Shown: positions 1 to 6,897, numbered from the stretch's first letter. The stretch: 14,320 bases of DNA from Bacillota bacterium (GCA_016282655.1 JAEELK010000063.1:1-14320), one strand, 5' to 3'. Program-made: numbers and translations. The notes: generated by a model from the letters alone, not told the origin.

Positions 1-256
1 GGCCGCGCGCGGCCCGGAGCGGAGCGATGCGCAGGCCGCTCCCGTGAAGCTGCGCATCCCGGCGGAGAAGGACGCGGCAGACTGTCTGGCGCGGCTGAAG
101 CGCATCCTGGAGGACTACCCGGGCAGCCACCCTGTCTACATTTATATGCCGGACGGCCGCCGCATGCGGAGCGACGCCTCGCTCTCCGTCTCTGTCGACG
201 GCAGCTTCCCGGCGGAGGCGGCCGCGCTTCTGGGCGCGGAAAACGTGAAGATCTGA
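1..256 (+). CDS. dnaE: DNA polymerase III alpha subunit, C-terminal end (partial)
   Basis: The reading frame is open from base 2 and ends at the TGA at 254-256, so only about the last 84 codons are present; the start lies left of the window. The visible protein ends in a pattern I associate with the C-terminus of bacterial DnaE: a KLRIP strand, a helix with RLKRILEDYPGSHPVYIY, a strand of basic and polar residues, then a short helix ending LLGAENVKI. That region belongs to the OB-fold/tail part of the replicative polymerase alpha subunit, which synthesises DNA in the replisome. The GTG at 44 could be taken for a start, but the frame continues upstream without a stop and no ribosome binding site precedes it. 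The call rests on a short, weakly conserved tail, so another protein cannot be excluded. Confidence 0.72.
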   Translation, partial: AARGPERSDAQAAPVKLRIPAEKDAADCLARLKRILEDYPGSHPVYIYMPDGRRMRSDASLSVSVDGSFPAEAAALLGAENVKI

Positions 257-257
257 A

Positions 258-303
258 CGTTTTTCCGCCTTCCGGCCGGGCGGGATGGGGGCTCGGAAAA
301 ACG
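258..303 (+). repeat. Inverted repeat downstream of dnaE
   Basis: Two perfect 10-base arms, CGTTTTTCCG (258-267) and CGGAAAAACG (294-303), flank a GC-rich 26-base middle that can fold further (CCGCC with GGCGG). It starts two bases after the upstream stop codon, so a transcript-end or stability structure for that gene is likely. No T-run follows the right arm, so it is not a textbook intrinsic terminator. Confidence 0.45.
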
Positions 304-371
304 ACCGTAAAAGCGCTGGCAATTGATAGATATTTTGTATCATACGAAAGGCCGGCGGCCGGAAAAGGCGG

Positions 372-401
372 TTGACAATCTCGCTCTCTTTTGTATAAAA
401 T
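372..401 (+). promoter_or_regulatory. Promoter of the reductase operon
   Basis: A perfect -35 hexamer TTGACA (372-377) is followed by TATAAA (394-399, spacer 16) or TAAAAT (396-401, spacer 18). This is a good sigma-A-type promoter in an AT-rich patch of a GC-rich genome. Transcription would start near 405-411, giving an untranslated leader of about 100 bases before the first reductase gene. Confidence 0.75.
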
Positions 402-415
402 GATAATGGTCTTAA

Positions 416-453
416 GGTGGAAACTTGTAGAACTATGCCCAAAAGTTTTCACT
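416..453 (+). promoter_or_regulatory. 5'-leader hairpin of the reductase mRNA
   Basis: GTGGAAACTT (417-426) pairs with AAGTTTTCAC (443-452) over ten base pairs with one G-U pair, and 416/453 can add another G-U. The loop is 16 bases. It lies within a few bases of the predicted transcript 5' end and has no T-run, so a role in mRNA stability or as a regulator-binding structure is more likely than termination. It does not match any riboswitch consensus I know, including glycine. Confidence 0.45.
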
Positions 454-509
454 CGAGATACAACCTATCACTTATCACCAAAATCTTTTATGAAGGGAGA
501 TGGAATCCA

Positions 510-1793
510 ATGAGACTTGAGATCGATTCTTATGAAATCAAAGATCTTAAAGAGGGTCCCAAAACGTGTGTCGAGAACGGCGTACTGTATGTGAACAAAA
601 AAGAGCTGGAAGAGCTCATCCTGCAGGACGCCAACATTGAGAAGGTTGACATCCAGCTGGTCTATCCCGGCGACAAGACCAGAATCCTGAACGTTCAGGA
701 CGTCATCCAGCCCAGAGCGAAGGTCGAAGGTCAGGACTTCCCCGGCTGGCTCGGCAAGATCAAGATCGCTGGCAGCGGCAAGACCCTGTCTCTGGACGGC
801 ACCTACGTCATCAACTCCAACGCCAGCACCAACCGCATCGAGTCCGGTCTGCTGGACATGGACGGCCCCATGAGAAAGCTGTCCCCGTATGCCAATACGC
901 CGAACGTCGTCGTAGCTTCCTACGCCGTGGCCGGCACCGAAGAGAGAGCTTTTGAAGACTCCGTCAAGTGCGCGGGCTTCAAGGCTGCCGCCTATCTGGC
1001 CAATGCGGCCAAGGGCCTTGCTCCGGACAAGACCGAAGTCTTCGACATGGATATGTACAAGAACAAGAAGGAAGGTCTGCCCCGCATCGGTTACATCTTC
1101 CAGTGCTACAGCCCGCAGTTCGACTATCTTGCCGTTTCCGACAAGATCTTCTACGGCAGAGCGCTGACCGGCACCCTTCCGCTCGTCATCCATCCGAACG
1201 AGATCCTGGACGGCGGCGTCATGGGTTGGAACGCCCTGAAGGCCATCGACTCCGTATCCTATCAGAACAACGCCATCATCAAAGAGCTCTACAAGCATGA
1301 CGGCGTAGATCTGAACTTCGGCGGCGTCATCCTCGTCTCCGCCAACACCGACGCTGACAACAGAGACAGAAACTGCCAGATCGTTGCCGATCTCGCCAAG
1401 AACGTTCTGAACCTGGACGGCGTCATCATCTCCAAGATCCTGGGCGGCATGCCGCACATCGACATCTCCTCCATGGGCGTTGCCTGTGAGAATGCCGGTG
1501 TCAAGACCTGCGTCCACACCACCCCGCTTACCGCTGTCGGCACCCTGGGCGACACCATCCTGTTCAACGATGAGTGCCTGACCGCGATCGTCACCTCCTC
1601 CTCTCCGTTCGAGAGAACCGTCATCAACTTCAAGGCCGAGAAATTCATCGGCGGTACCGCCGAGACCAAGCTGTATTCTTCCGAGATGAAGCTGCAGCTG
1701 GCTGGTGACGAGCGGATCAACATCGAGCAGTACCTGACAGCTGGTGTACACGATCACACCGGCGGCCGCAAGGTACAGACTCTGGAGTACTAA
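510..1793 (+). CDS. grdE: Component B subunit of glycine/betaine/sarcosine reductase (GrdE/GrdG/GrdI family), apparently uncleaved type
   Basis: This is the GrdE-family subunit of substrate-binding component B, 427 residues, about the family length. The ATG at 510 follows AAGGGAGA (493-500) at good spacing; an in-frame GTG at 417 lies inside the leader hairpin and is rejected. Family features are the N-terminal MRLEI start, ENGVLYVNKKELEELIL (22-38), DVIQPRAKVEG (64-74), the GLLDMDGP stretch (113-120) and HPNEILDGGV (228-237). In glycine-type GrdE, the segment just after HPTEILDG carries the cysteine (about 242) where the proprotein is cut to form a carbonyl group. Here that segment reads GGVMGWNALKAIDSVS (235-250) with no cysteine. 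I infer that the protein stays intact, as reported for the 48-kDa betaine reductase subunit, so grdI may be the better symbol. The C-terminal half is also divergent. It is the first gene of the operon, four bases before the next ribosome binding site. Confidence 0.87.
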   Translation: MRLEIDSYEIKDLKEGPKTCVENGVLYVNKKELEELILQDANIEKVDIQLVYPGDKTRILNVQDVIQPRAKVEGQDFPGWLGKIKIAGSGKTLSLDGTYVINSNASTNRIESGLLDMDGPMRKLSPYANTPNVVVASYAVAGTEERAFEDSVKCAGFKAAAYLANAAKGLAPDKTEVFDMDMYKNKKEGLPRIGYIFQCYSPQFDYLAVSDKIFYGRALTGTLPLVIHPNEILDGGVMGWNALKAIDSVSYQNNAIIKELYKHDGVDLNFGGVILVSANTDADNRDRNCQIVADLAKNVLNLDGVIISKILGGMPHIDISSMGVACENAGVKTCVHTTPLTAVGTLGDTILFNDECLTAIVTSSSPFERTVINFKAEKFIGGTAETKLYSSEMKLQLAGDERINIEQYLTAGVHDHTGGRKVQTLEY

Positions 1794-1812
1794 TTTAAGG
1801 AGGTGTATGAAA

Positions 1813-3174
1813 ATGGCCAAAGAATTTAAAGTTCTTCTCTATCTGAACAACGCCTTCGGCGGTTACGGCTTCGAAGAAGCCGCCGGCATGGGCTTCGATC
1901 TCAACGAAGGTCCCAAGGGTCCCGGCAACCTGCTGCAGGCACAGCTGAACAAGCAGGGCGAAGCCACCGGAGACACCTACAAGGTAGTCGCCACCCTCTG
2001 CGCCGGCGACGACTTCTTCTCCGCCGAGCCGGAAGCGAATTCCGCCAAGGCCATCGAGCTGCTGGACGCCTATAAGGATGCCGATATCTTCTTCGCGGGT
2101 CCCGCCTTCGCGGCCGGCCGTTACACCGTGTCCTGCGGTGCTCTCTGCGAAGCCATCGGCGCTGCCTGGGGCATCCCCTGCATCACCGGTATGGACGAGC
2201 AGTCCCCCGGTACCGACATCTATCGCAAAAAGTGCTACATCATCAAGACCGGCAACAACGCCCGTGAGGTCCCCCAGACCGTCGCTAAGATGGCCAGACT
2301 GGGCCACGCGCTGCTCCATCCGGACGATGTGGTCAGACTGACTTCCCTGGAGTACATTCCCGATCCCAGAGAATATGATTACTTCACCAGAGGCCAGCTG
2401 AGATGCACCTACGTTGACAGAACCGTCGCCGAAAGATCCGTCGATATGATCGTCAAGAAGGTCAATGGCGAAGAGTTCGTCTCCGAAGTATATCCCGACA
2501 GATTCGACACCTTCGACATCCCGAAGGCCGTCAAAGACCTGTCCAAGGCCAAGATCGCTTTCGTATCCGACGGCGGTCTGGTCTACAAGGGCAACCCGGA
2601 TCACTGCCAGACCAGATCCAACCTGGTATGGGCGGACTACGATCTGCGCACCCTCATGGCGCCCGGCGGCTACGAAGTCGTCCACGCCGGTTACTTCAAC
2701 GACTATGTAAATCAGGATCCCAACAGACTGCTGCCCCTGGATGTCATCGATGAAGACATCAAGGCCGGCAAGCTGGGCGGCATCTCCGATCACTATATGT
2801 CCATGCCCGCCTGCACCACCGTATCCGCGCAGTGCAAGAAGAACGGTGCGGAGATCGGCGAGAAGCTGAAGGCGCTCGGCGATGTCGACGCGGTCATCCT
2901 GACCTCCACCTGAGGCACCTCCACTCGTTGCGGGTCAACGATTGCGAGAGAGATCGAAAGAGTCGGCATCCCCACTGTACAGGTAACGGCTATCCCGAAC
3001 ATCGCTCAGATGCTGGGTGTCAACCGGATCGTCGTCGGTGCTGCGGTACCGAACCCCACCGGCAATCCGAAGCTGGAGCCCGAAGCCGAACACGAGTATC
3101 GTCGTCATCTGGTCGAAGAGTGCCTCAAGCTGCTCTCCACCGACGTCGAAGGTCCTACCACCGTCGTCGCGTAA
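1813..3174 (+). CDS. grdB: Selenoprotein subunit of reductase component B (GrdB/GrdF/GrdH family), UGA = selenocysteine
   Basis: This is the selenocysteine subunit of component B, which activates the substrate and passes a carboxymethyl group to GrdA. The frame must be read through TGA at 2911-2913 (residue 367); it then continues with clear family sequence to TAA at 3172-3174, giving 453 residues against the roughly 436 I recall for GrdB. The start at 1813 is preferred because AAGGAGG (1797-1803) is nine bases upstream; the ATG at 1807 would be only three bases away. Family features include the FFAGPAFAAGRYTVSCG stretch near residues 93-109 and VDAVILTST immediately before selenocysteine. 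The active motif is U-G-T-S-T-R-C: the first Cys of the usual UxxCxxC is Ser370, while Cys373 is kept. With the cysteine-less partner this suggests a betaine (GrdH) or other substrate rather than glycine. A SECIS-like hairpin follows the UGA. Confidence 0.9.
2911..2941 (+). promoter_or_regulatory. Selenocysteine UGA and SECIS-like hairpin in the grdB-like gene
   Basis: The UGA at 2911-2913 is followed by stem TCGTTG (2925-2930), loop CGGGT (2931-2935) and stem CAACGA (2936-2941), six perfect base pairs. Eighteen bases separate the UGA from the GGGTC of the loop. From memory, the Escherichia coli fdhF SECIS has a similar GTTGC-then-GGTC apex at nearly the same distance, where the loop binds the SelB elongation factor. 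Codons here (CGT, GGG, TCA, ACG, ATT) are unlike the rest of the gene, as expected if RNA structure constrains them. Confidence 0.8.
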
Positions 3175-3215
3175 GCGATCCGGTGCGGTAAGCGCAAATC
3201 AGTGCTGAAGTGGTT

Positions 3216-3241
3216 CCCCCTCCTCTTTCGAGGGGAGGGGG
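3216..3241 (+). terminator. GC hairpin between the grdB-like gene and trxB, without T-run
   Basis: CCCCCTCC (3216-3223) pairs with GGAGGGGG (3234-3241) around a 10-base loop. No T-run follows, so it may be an mRNA processing or stability element, or a leaky terminator, that sets the expression of the component B genes against trxBA. Confidence 0.45.
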
Positions 3242-3297
3242 GACTACCCTGCAGATAAACATCCGTATCACTTGTGTTTAAGGGAGTGGAAAACAAA

Positions 3298-4239
3298 ATG
3301 AGCAAAATCTATGATGTCATCATCATCGGAGCGGGCCCCGCGGGTCTGGCTGCCGGACTCTATGCCGGTCGCTCCAAACTGGACACCCTGGTAATCGAAA
3401 AGGGTAAAGATGGCGGTCAGATCGTCATCACTTCTGAGATCGAAAACTATCCCGGCGGTACCGACGAAGAGAGCGGTCAGTCTCTCATCGACAGAATGAC
3501 CAAGCAGGTCGAGCATTTCGGTGCCGAAAGATGTGCCGACACCGTCACCTCTGTAGAACTGCAGGGTGACATCAAGAAGGTCATCGGCAACAAGGGCGAA
3601 TATCTTGCCAAGTCCGTCATCATCGCCACCGGCGCTTCCCCGAAGAAGATCGGCTGCCCCGGCGAAGCCGAGCTGACCGGCAAGGGCGTATCCTACTGCG
3701 CCACCTGCGACGGCGCTTTCTTCACCGACATGGACGTGTACGTAGTCGGCGGCGGCGATTCCGCTGTTGAAGAAGCCATGTATCTGACCAAGTTTGCCCG
3801 CAAGGTAACGCTGGTCCACAGAAGAAACGAACTGCGCGCTGCCGCCTCCATCCAGGAGAAGGCCCGCAAGAACCCCAAGATGGACTTCATGCTCGAGAGC
3901 ACCATCACCGAGCTCAAGGGCGACGGCATCCTGGAGAGCATGATCGTCAAGAACACCGCCACCGGCGAGGAGAAAGAGATCTTCGCCAACGAAGATGACG
4001 GCACCTTCGGCGTCTTCGTCTTCATCGGCTTCGATCCCAAGACCGAGCTCTTCCAGGGCCAGGTCGACATGGAAAAGAACTACATCGTCACCGACGACAA
4101 CATGCACACCAACCTCCCCGGCGTCTTCGCCGCGGGCGACTGCCGCAAGAAGAGCCTGCGTCAGGTGGTCACCGCCACCTCTGACGGCGCCATCGCCGCC
4201 ATGCAGGCCACTGCTTACATTGAATCCCTCGAGAAATAA
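3298..4239 (+). CDS. trxB: Thioredoxin reductase (NADPH, FAD)
   Basis: This flavoprotein takes electrons from NADPH via FAD and passes them to the thioredoxin encoded next, which re-reduces the glycine-reductase-type selenoproteins. It has 313 residues, the normal length. FAD-binding GAGPAG lies at 11-16, the redox-active CATC (134-137) sits in the family context SYCATCDGAFF, a second nucleotide-binding loop GGGDSA is at 151-156, HRR (174-176) fits NADPH preference, and the C-terminal FAD motif FAAGD is at 277-281. The ATG at 3298 follows AAGGGAG (3280-3286); an in-frame TTG-type upstream extension is not needed. It is followed 39 bases later by trxA, an order typical of glycine reductase loci, which supports a dedicated electron supply for this complex. 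Confidence 0.95.
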   Translation: MSKIYDVIIIGAGPAGLAAGLYAGRSKLDTLVIEKGKDGGQIVITSEIENYPGGTDEESGQSLIDRMTKQVEHFGAERCADTVTSVELQGDIKKVIGNKGEYLAKSVIIATGASPKKIGCPGEAELTGKGVSYCATCDGAFFTDMDVYVVGGGDSAVEEAMYLTKFARKVTLVHRRNELRAAASIQEKARKNPKMDFMLESTITELKGDGILESMIVKNTATGEEKEIFANEDDGTFGVFVFIGFDPKTELFQGQVDMEKNYIVTDDNMHTNLPGVFAAGDCRKKSLRQVVTATSDGAIAAMQATAYIESLEK

Positions 4240-4278
4240 TTAAAGTTTAGATATTATTTTAAGAAAGGAACGAAAACA

Positions 4279-4602
4279 ATGTTAGAAGTAACGAAAGACA
4301 CCTTTGAAGCTGAAGTAAAAAATGCCGAAGGTCCCGTTCTGGTCGATTTCTTCGGTGACGGCTGCGTTCCCTGCGCCGCCCTCATGCCCCACGTTCACGC
4401 TTTCGCGGAAAAGTATGCCGGCAAAGGCCTGAAATTCTGCTGCCTGAACACCACCAAGGCCCGCCGCCTGGCGATCAGCCTGAAGATCATGGGTCTCCCC
4501 GTCATCGCCATCTTCAAGGACGGCGAGATCATCGAGTCCCTGGTCAAGGAAGATGCTACTCCGGAGAACGTAGAAGCGCTGATCCAGAAGTACATCGCCT
4601 AA
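4279..4602 (+). CDS. trxA: Thioredoxin with CVPC active site
   Basis: This small cytosolic dithiol carrier (107 residues) is the likely electron donor to the selenoprotein reductase. The thioredoxin fold is visible: VLVDFFGDGCVPC with redox cysteines C29 and C32, and the cis-proline in MGLPV (P74). The active site is CVPC instead of CGPC, and the usual preceding Trp is replaced by Gly. From memory, thioredoxins of the Eubacterium acidaminophilum glycine reductase system also carry CVPC, so this is a signature of the dedicated system. The fold is otherwise complete, but two extra cysteines follow in FCC (54-55). AAAGGAA (4264-4270) precedes the ATG by eight bases. It lies between trxB and grdA and is probably co-transcribed with both. 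Confidence 0.94.
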   Translation: MLEVTKDTFEAEVKNAEGPVLVDFFGDGCVPCAALMPHVHAFAEKYAGKGLKFCCLNTTKARRLAISLKIMGLPVIAIFKDGEIIESLVKEDATPENVEALIQKYIA

Positions 4603-4620
4603 CCATCCCATCGATCCCTC

Positions 4621-4634
4621 TGCTCGTGAGAGCA
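4621..4634 (+). other. Small hairpin with GTGA tetraloop upstream of grdA
   Basis: TGCTC (4621-4625) and GAGCA (4630-4634) enclose a GTGA loop of the GNRA type. It lies in the 75-base gap between trxA and grdA, ahead of an A-rich stretch with an exceptionally strong ribosome binding site (AAAGGAGG, 4659-4666). It may mark an mRNA processing point or a 5'-protecting structure. It is too short to be a terminator. Confidence 0.3.
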
Positions 4635-4677
4635 CTTGGATAAAAACAAAAACAGGAGAAAGGAGGACAAATCTAAA

Positions 4678-5148
4678 ATGAGCATCTTAGCTGGAAAGAA
4701 GATCATCATTCTTGGCGACAGAGATGGTGTTCCCGGCCCTGCAATTGAAGATTGCGTCACCGCCGCTGGCGGCGAAGTCGTCTTCTCCTCGACGGAGTGC
4801 TTTGTGTGAACCGCCGCAGGAACCATGGACCAGGAAAACCAGAAGAGAATCAAGGAATTGTCTGAAGCGAACGGTCCCGAAAACGTAGTCGTTATTCTGG
4901 GAACCTCCGAAAGTGAGTCTGCTGGACTCTCCGCGGAGACCGTAACCGCTGGCGATCCCACTTACACTGGTCCGTTGGCTGGAGTCTCGTTGGGACTCAA
5001 GGTCTATCACGTTTGTGAGCCTGAAATCAAAGCGGAAATCCCTGCCGACGTCTATGAAGACAAAGTCGGAATGATGGAAATGGTACTGGATGTAGACGCC
5101 ATCGCTGCCGAAATGCAGAACGTACGCGCGCAGTACACCAAGTACTAA
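4678..5148 (+). CDS. grdA: Reductase component A selenoprotein GrdA (UGA = selenocysteine)
   Basis: GrdA is the small selenoprotein that accepts the carboxymethyl group from component B as a Se-carboxymethyl selenoether and hands it to component C as acetyl. Reading through TGA at 4807-4809 gives 156 residues, with selenocysteine at residue 44, the position I recall for characterised GrdA proteins. The motif C-F-V-U (41-44) followed by [11 protein letters not shown] is the family hallmark. Stopping at the TGA would leave a 43-residue stub, and the downstream part has its own ATG (4825), so naive calling would truncate or split this gene. AAAGGAGG (4659-4666) precedes the start. I see no convincing SECIS stem by eye after this UGA. 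GrdA is shared by glycine, sarcosine and betaine reductases, so it does not itself reveal the substrate. A strong terminator follows 14 bases after the stop. Confidence 0.97.
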
Positions 5149-5161
5149 TTCTTCGCGATTG

Positions 5162-5208
5162 GAAAGTGGTGATGAGGTGAGTGATCACCACATCACCACT
5201 TTCTTTTT
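5162..5208 (+). terminator. Strong intrinsic terminator between grdA and grdC
   Basis: A 13-bp perfect outer stem (5162-5174 with 5191-5203) and a 5-bp inner stem GGTGA/TCACC (5176-5180 with 5185-5189) are separated by an A-A mismatch, with loop GTGA and TTTTT at 5204-5208. It lies inside the cluster, so it should make grdC/grdD less abundant than the upstream genes, or dependent on their own promoter. Confidence 0.9.
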
Positions 5209-5222
5209 CCATCACGAATCCT

Positions 5223-5274
5223 TGGCGGCTTGCCGCCACGCAAATATATTTTATAACAGGCGCTGAAAGGCGCC
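5223..5274 (+). promoter_or_regulatory. Candidate promoter and hairpins ahead of grdC
   Basis: TTGCCG (5230-5235) and TATAAC (5252-5257) are 16 bases apart, a plausible sigma-A promoter. The -35 overlaps a hairpin TGGCGG-CTTG-CCGCCA (5223-5238), which could be an operator. A second hairpin GGCGC-TGAAAG-GCGCC (5259-5274) lies just before the grdC ribosome binding site AGGAG (5281-5285). The -35 matches only four of six consensus bases. Confidence 0.5.
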
Positions 5275-5293
5275 GGAAACAGGAGAGATATCT

Positions 5294-6835
5294 ATGAACA
5301 GCGTAATCAAAGGAGCCAGCTATGTTCTGGTACAGACTCCGGACATGGTCATCCACAACGGCGCTACTCAGGTAGTAGAGCGCGAAGCCAACCCCGATTC
5401 CGAATACCTGAAGAAGCTGCCCACTCTGCTCAGAAGCTATGAAGACTGCGTCAACTATGCTCCGAACCAGACCTATATCGGCAACATCACCCCCGATGAG
5501 CTCTCCGCCATGCCGCAGCCCTGGACCGACGTCAAATGCGAAGGCAAGCGCTATGGCAAATACGGCGAGATCATGCCGCAGGACGAATTCTATCTCATGA
5601 TGCAGGTCTCCGACGTCTTCGATCTGGTCCTGCTGGACAAAGACTTCGTAGCCGCCACCAAAGACAAGCTGGCCGCTGACCCCGTCATCGGCGAGGATGT
5701 CCTGGCCCGCATCAAGGAAGGCTTTGACATGGCCGAGATCGAGAAGGTCGTCAACGAAGAGCACGGCGAAGGCCTCTACATGGACGGCAAGCTCGTCGGC
5801 GCCGTCAAGAAGGCCCACGACGTAGACCCCAACCTCTCCGCTCACGTCATCCACGAGGATCTGGTCTATAAGGCCTCCGCAGTCCTCTCTCTGCTCTGGC
5901 TCGTGAAGGCCAGCGGCGTAGACCCCAACAGCATCGAATACATCATCGACTGCGGCGAAGAAGCCTGCGGCGACATCAACCAGCGCGGCGGCGGCAACTT
6001 CGCCAAGGCGGCTGCCGAGATCGCCGGCTTTAAGGGAACCACCGGTTCCGATACCCGCGGCTTCTGCGCGGGTCCTGCCCACTCCATGGTAAACGCTGCC
6101 TCCCTGGTCAAGGCCGGCACCTATAAGAACGTTGTCGTCCTGGCCGGCGGCTGCACCGCCAAGCTGGGCATGAACGGCAAGAACTTCGTCGCCAAGGAAC
6201 TCCCCATCCTGGAAGACGTGCTGGGCGGCTTCGCCATCCTTCTCTCCGAGAACGACGGCGTCAACCCCGAAGTGCTGACCGATTTCGTCGGCCGCCACAC
6301 CGTGGGCGCCGGCGCCGGCCCCAAGGACGTCATCAACGCGCTGGTCTCCGCTCCTCTGGACAAGGCCGGCATGAAGATCACCGACATCGATAAGTACAGC
6401 GCCGAGATGCAGAATCCCGACGTCATGATCCCGGCCGGTGCCGGCGACGTCGCGCTGTCCAACTACAAGGTCATCGGTGCTCTGGCCGTCATGAGAGGCG
6501 AGATCGCCAAGACCGATCTGCCCGGCTTCCCCGCCAAGTACGGTATGTGCGGCTGGGCTCCCACCCAGGGCCACATTCCTTCCGGCGTTCCCTATGTCGG
6601 TCCCGCCCGCGACTCCATCCTGGCCGGTGACATCAACAAGGCCATGATCGTCGGTAAGGGTTCCCTCTTCCTTGGCCGTATGACCAACCTCTTCGACGGC
6701 ATCTCCTTCATCATGCAGGCCAACTCCGGCGCTGCGGACGAAGGCACGGTTTCCGAGGCCGAGATCAAGGGCCTCATCGGCAAGGCCATGAGAGAGTTCG
6801 CCGAGAACCTGCTGGCCGGCGCTGAAGAAAACTAA
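5294..6835 (+). CDS. grdC: Reductase component C, beta subunit GrdC
   Basis: GrdC is the larger subunit of component C, which takes the two-carbon unit from the selenocysteine of GrdA and, with GrdD, releases acetyl phosphate by phosphorolysis. It has 513 residues, matching the family. The N-terminus MNSVIKGASYVLVQTPDMV and the DCVNYAPNQTYIGNI stretch (51-65) are typical of GrdC. The middle carries a FabH/ketoacyl-synthase-like segment: DTRGFCAGPAHSM (253-265, possible nucleophile Cys258) followed by VVVLAGGC (280-287). GHIPSG at 426-431 may supply the catalytic histidine region. The ATG at 5294 follows AGGAG at eight bases. It is separated from grdA by a terminator and probably has its own promoter, and it is 62 bases before grdD. 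Confidence 0.95.
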   Translation: MNSVIKGASYVLVQTPDMVIHNGATQVVEREANPDSEYLKKLPTLLRSYEDCVNYAPNQTYIGNITPDELSAMPQPWTDVKCEGKRYGKYGEIMPQDEFYLMMQVSDVFDLVLLDKDFVAATKDKLAADPVIGEDVLARIKEGFDMAEIEKVVNEEHGEGLYMDGKLVGAVKKAHDVDPNLSAHVIHEDLVYKASAVLSLLWLVKASGVDPNSIEYIIDCGEEACGDINQRGGGNFAKAAAEIAGFKGTTGSDTRGFCAGPAHSMVNAASLVKAGTYKNVVVLAGGCTAKLGMNGKNFVAKELPILEDVLGGFAILLSENDGVNPEVLTDFVGRHTVGAGAGPKDVINALVSAPLDKAGMKITDIDKYSAEMQNPDVMIPAGAGDVALSNYKVIGALAVMRGEIAKTDLPGFPAKYGMCGWAPTQGHIPSGVPYVGPARDSILAGDINKAMIVGKGSLFLGRMTNLFDGISFIMQANSGAADEGTVSEAEIKGLIGKAMREFAENLLAGAEEN

Positions 6836-6863
6836 GCTATCGCAAGTCGGAAAGAAAGGATAC

Positions 6864-6885
6864 ATGCGCCGCTTTCGCGGCGCAT
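6864..6885 (+). other. Perfect hairpin in the translation start region of grdD
   Basis: ATGCGCCGC (6864-6872), loop TTTC, and GCGGCGCAT (6877-6885) form nine perfect base pairs. It is flanked by two purine-rich candidate ribosome binding sites: GAAAGGA upstream (6854-6860) and AGGGA right after it (6886-6890, seven bases from the grdD ATG). No T-run follows, so it is not a terminator. It may adjust translation or mRNA stability of grdD relative to grdC. Confidence 0.6.
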
Positions 6886-6897
6886 AGGGATAAACCA

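Noticed and set aside
417..509. Upstream GTG extension of the grdE-like gene
   Set aside because: No ribosome binding site, it lies within the leader hairpin, and the sequence is unlike the family N-terminus; ATG 510 has a good site.
404..509. Glycine riboswitch in the reductase leader
   Set aside because: The leader is too short and lacks the conserved glycine aptamer core.
468..1820. Long minus-strand open frames opposite the grd genes (also 1795-2793, 5027-6898 and 6832-8169)
   Set aside because: They lie opposite well-recognised genes, have low-complexity GDV/GVG-rich translations, and follow from GC-rich codon bias.
2911..2913. TGA in the grdB-like gene and TGA at 4807-4809 in grdA as nonsense mutations (pseudogenes)
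   Set aside because: Both fall at the family selenocysteine positions with intact conserved sequence after them.
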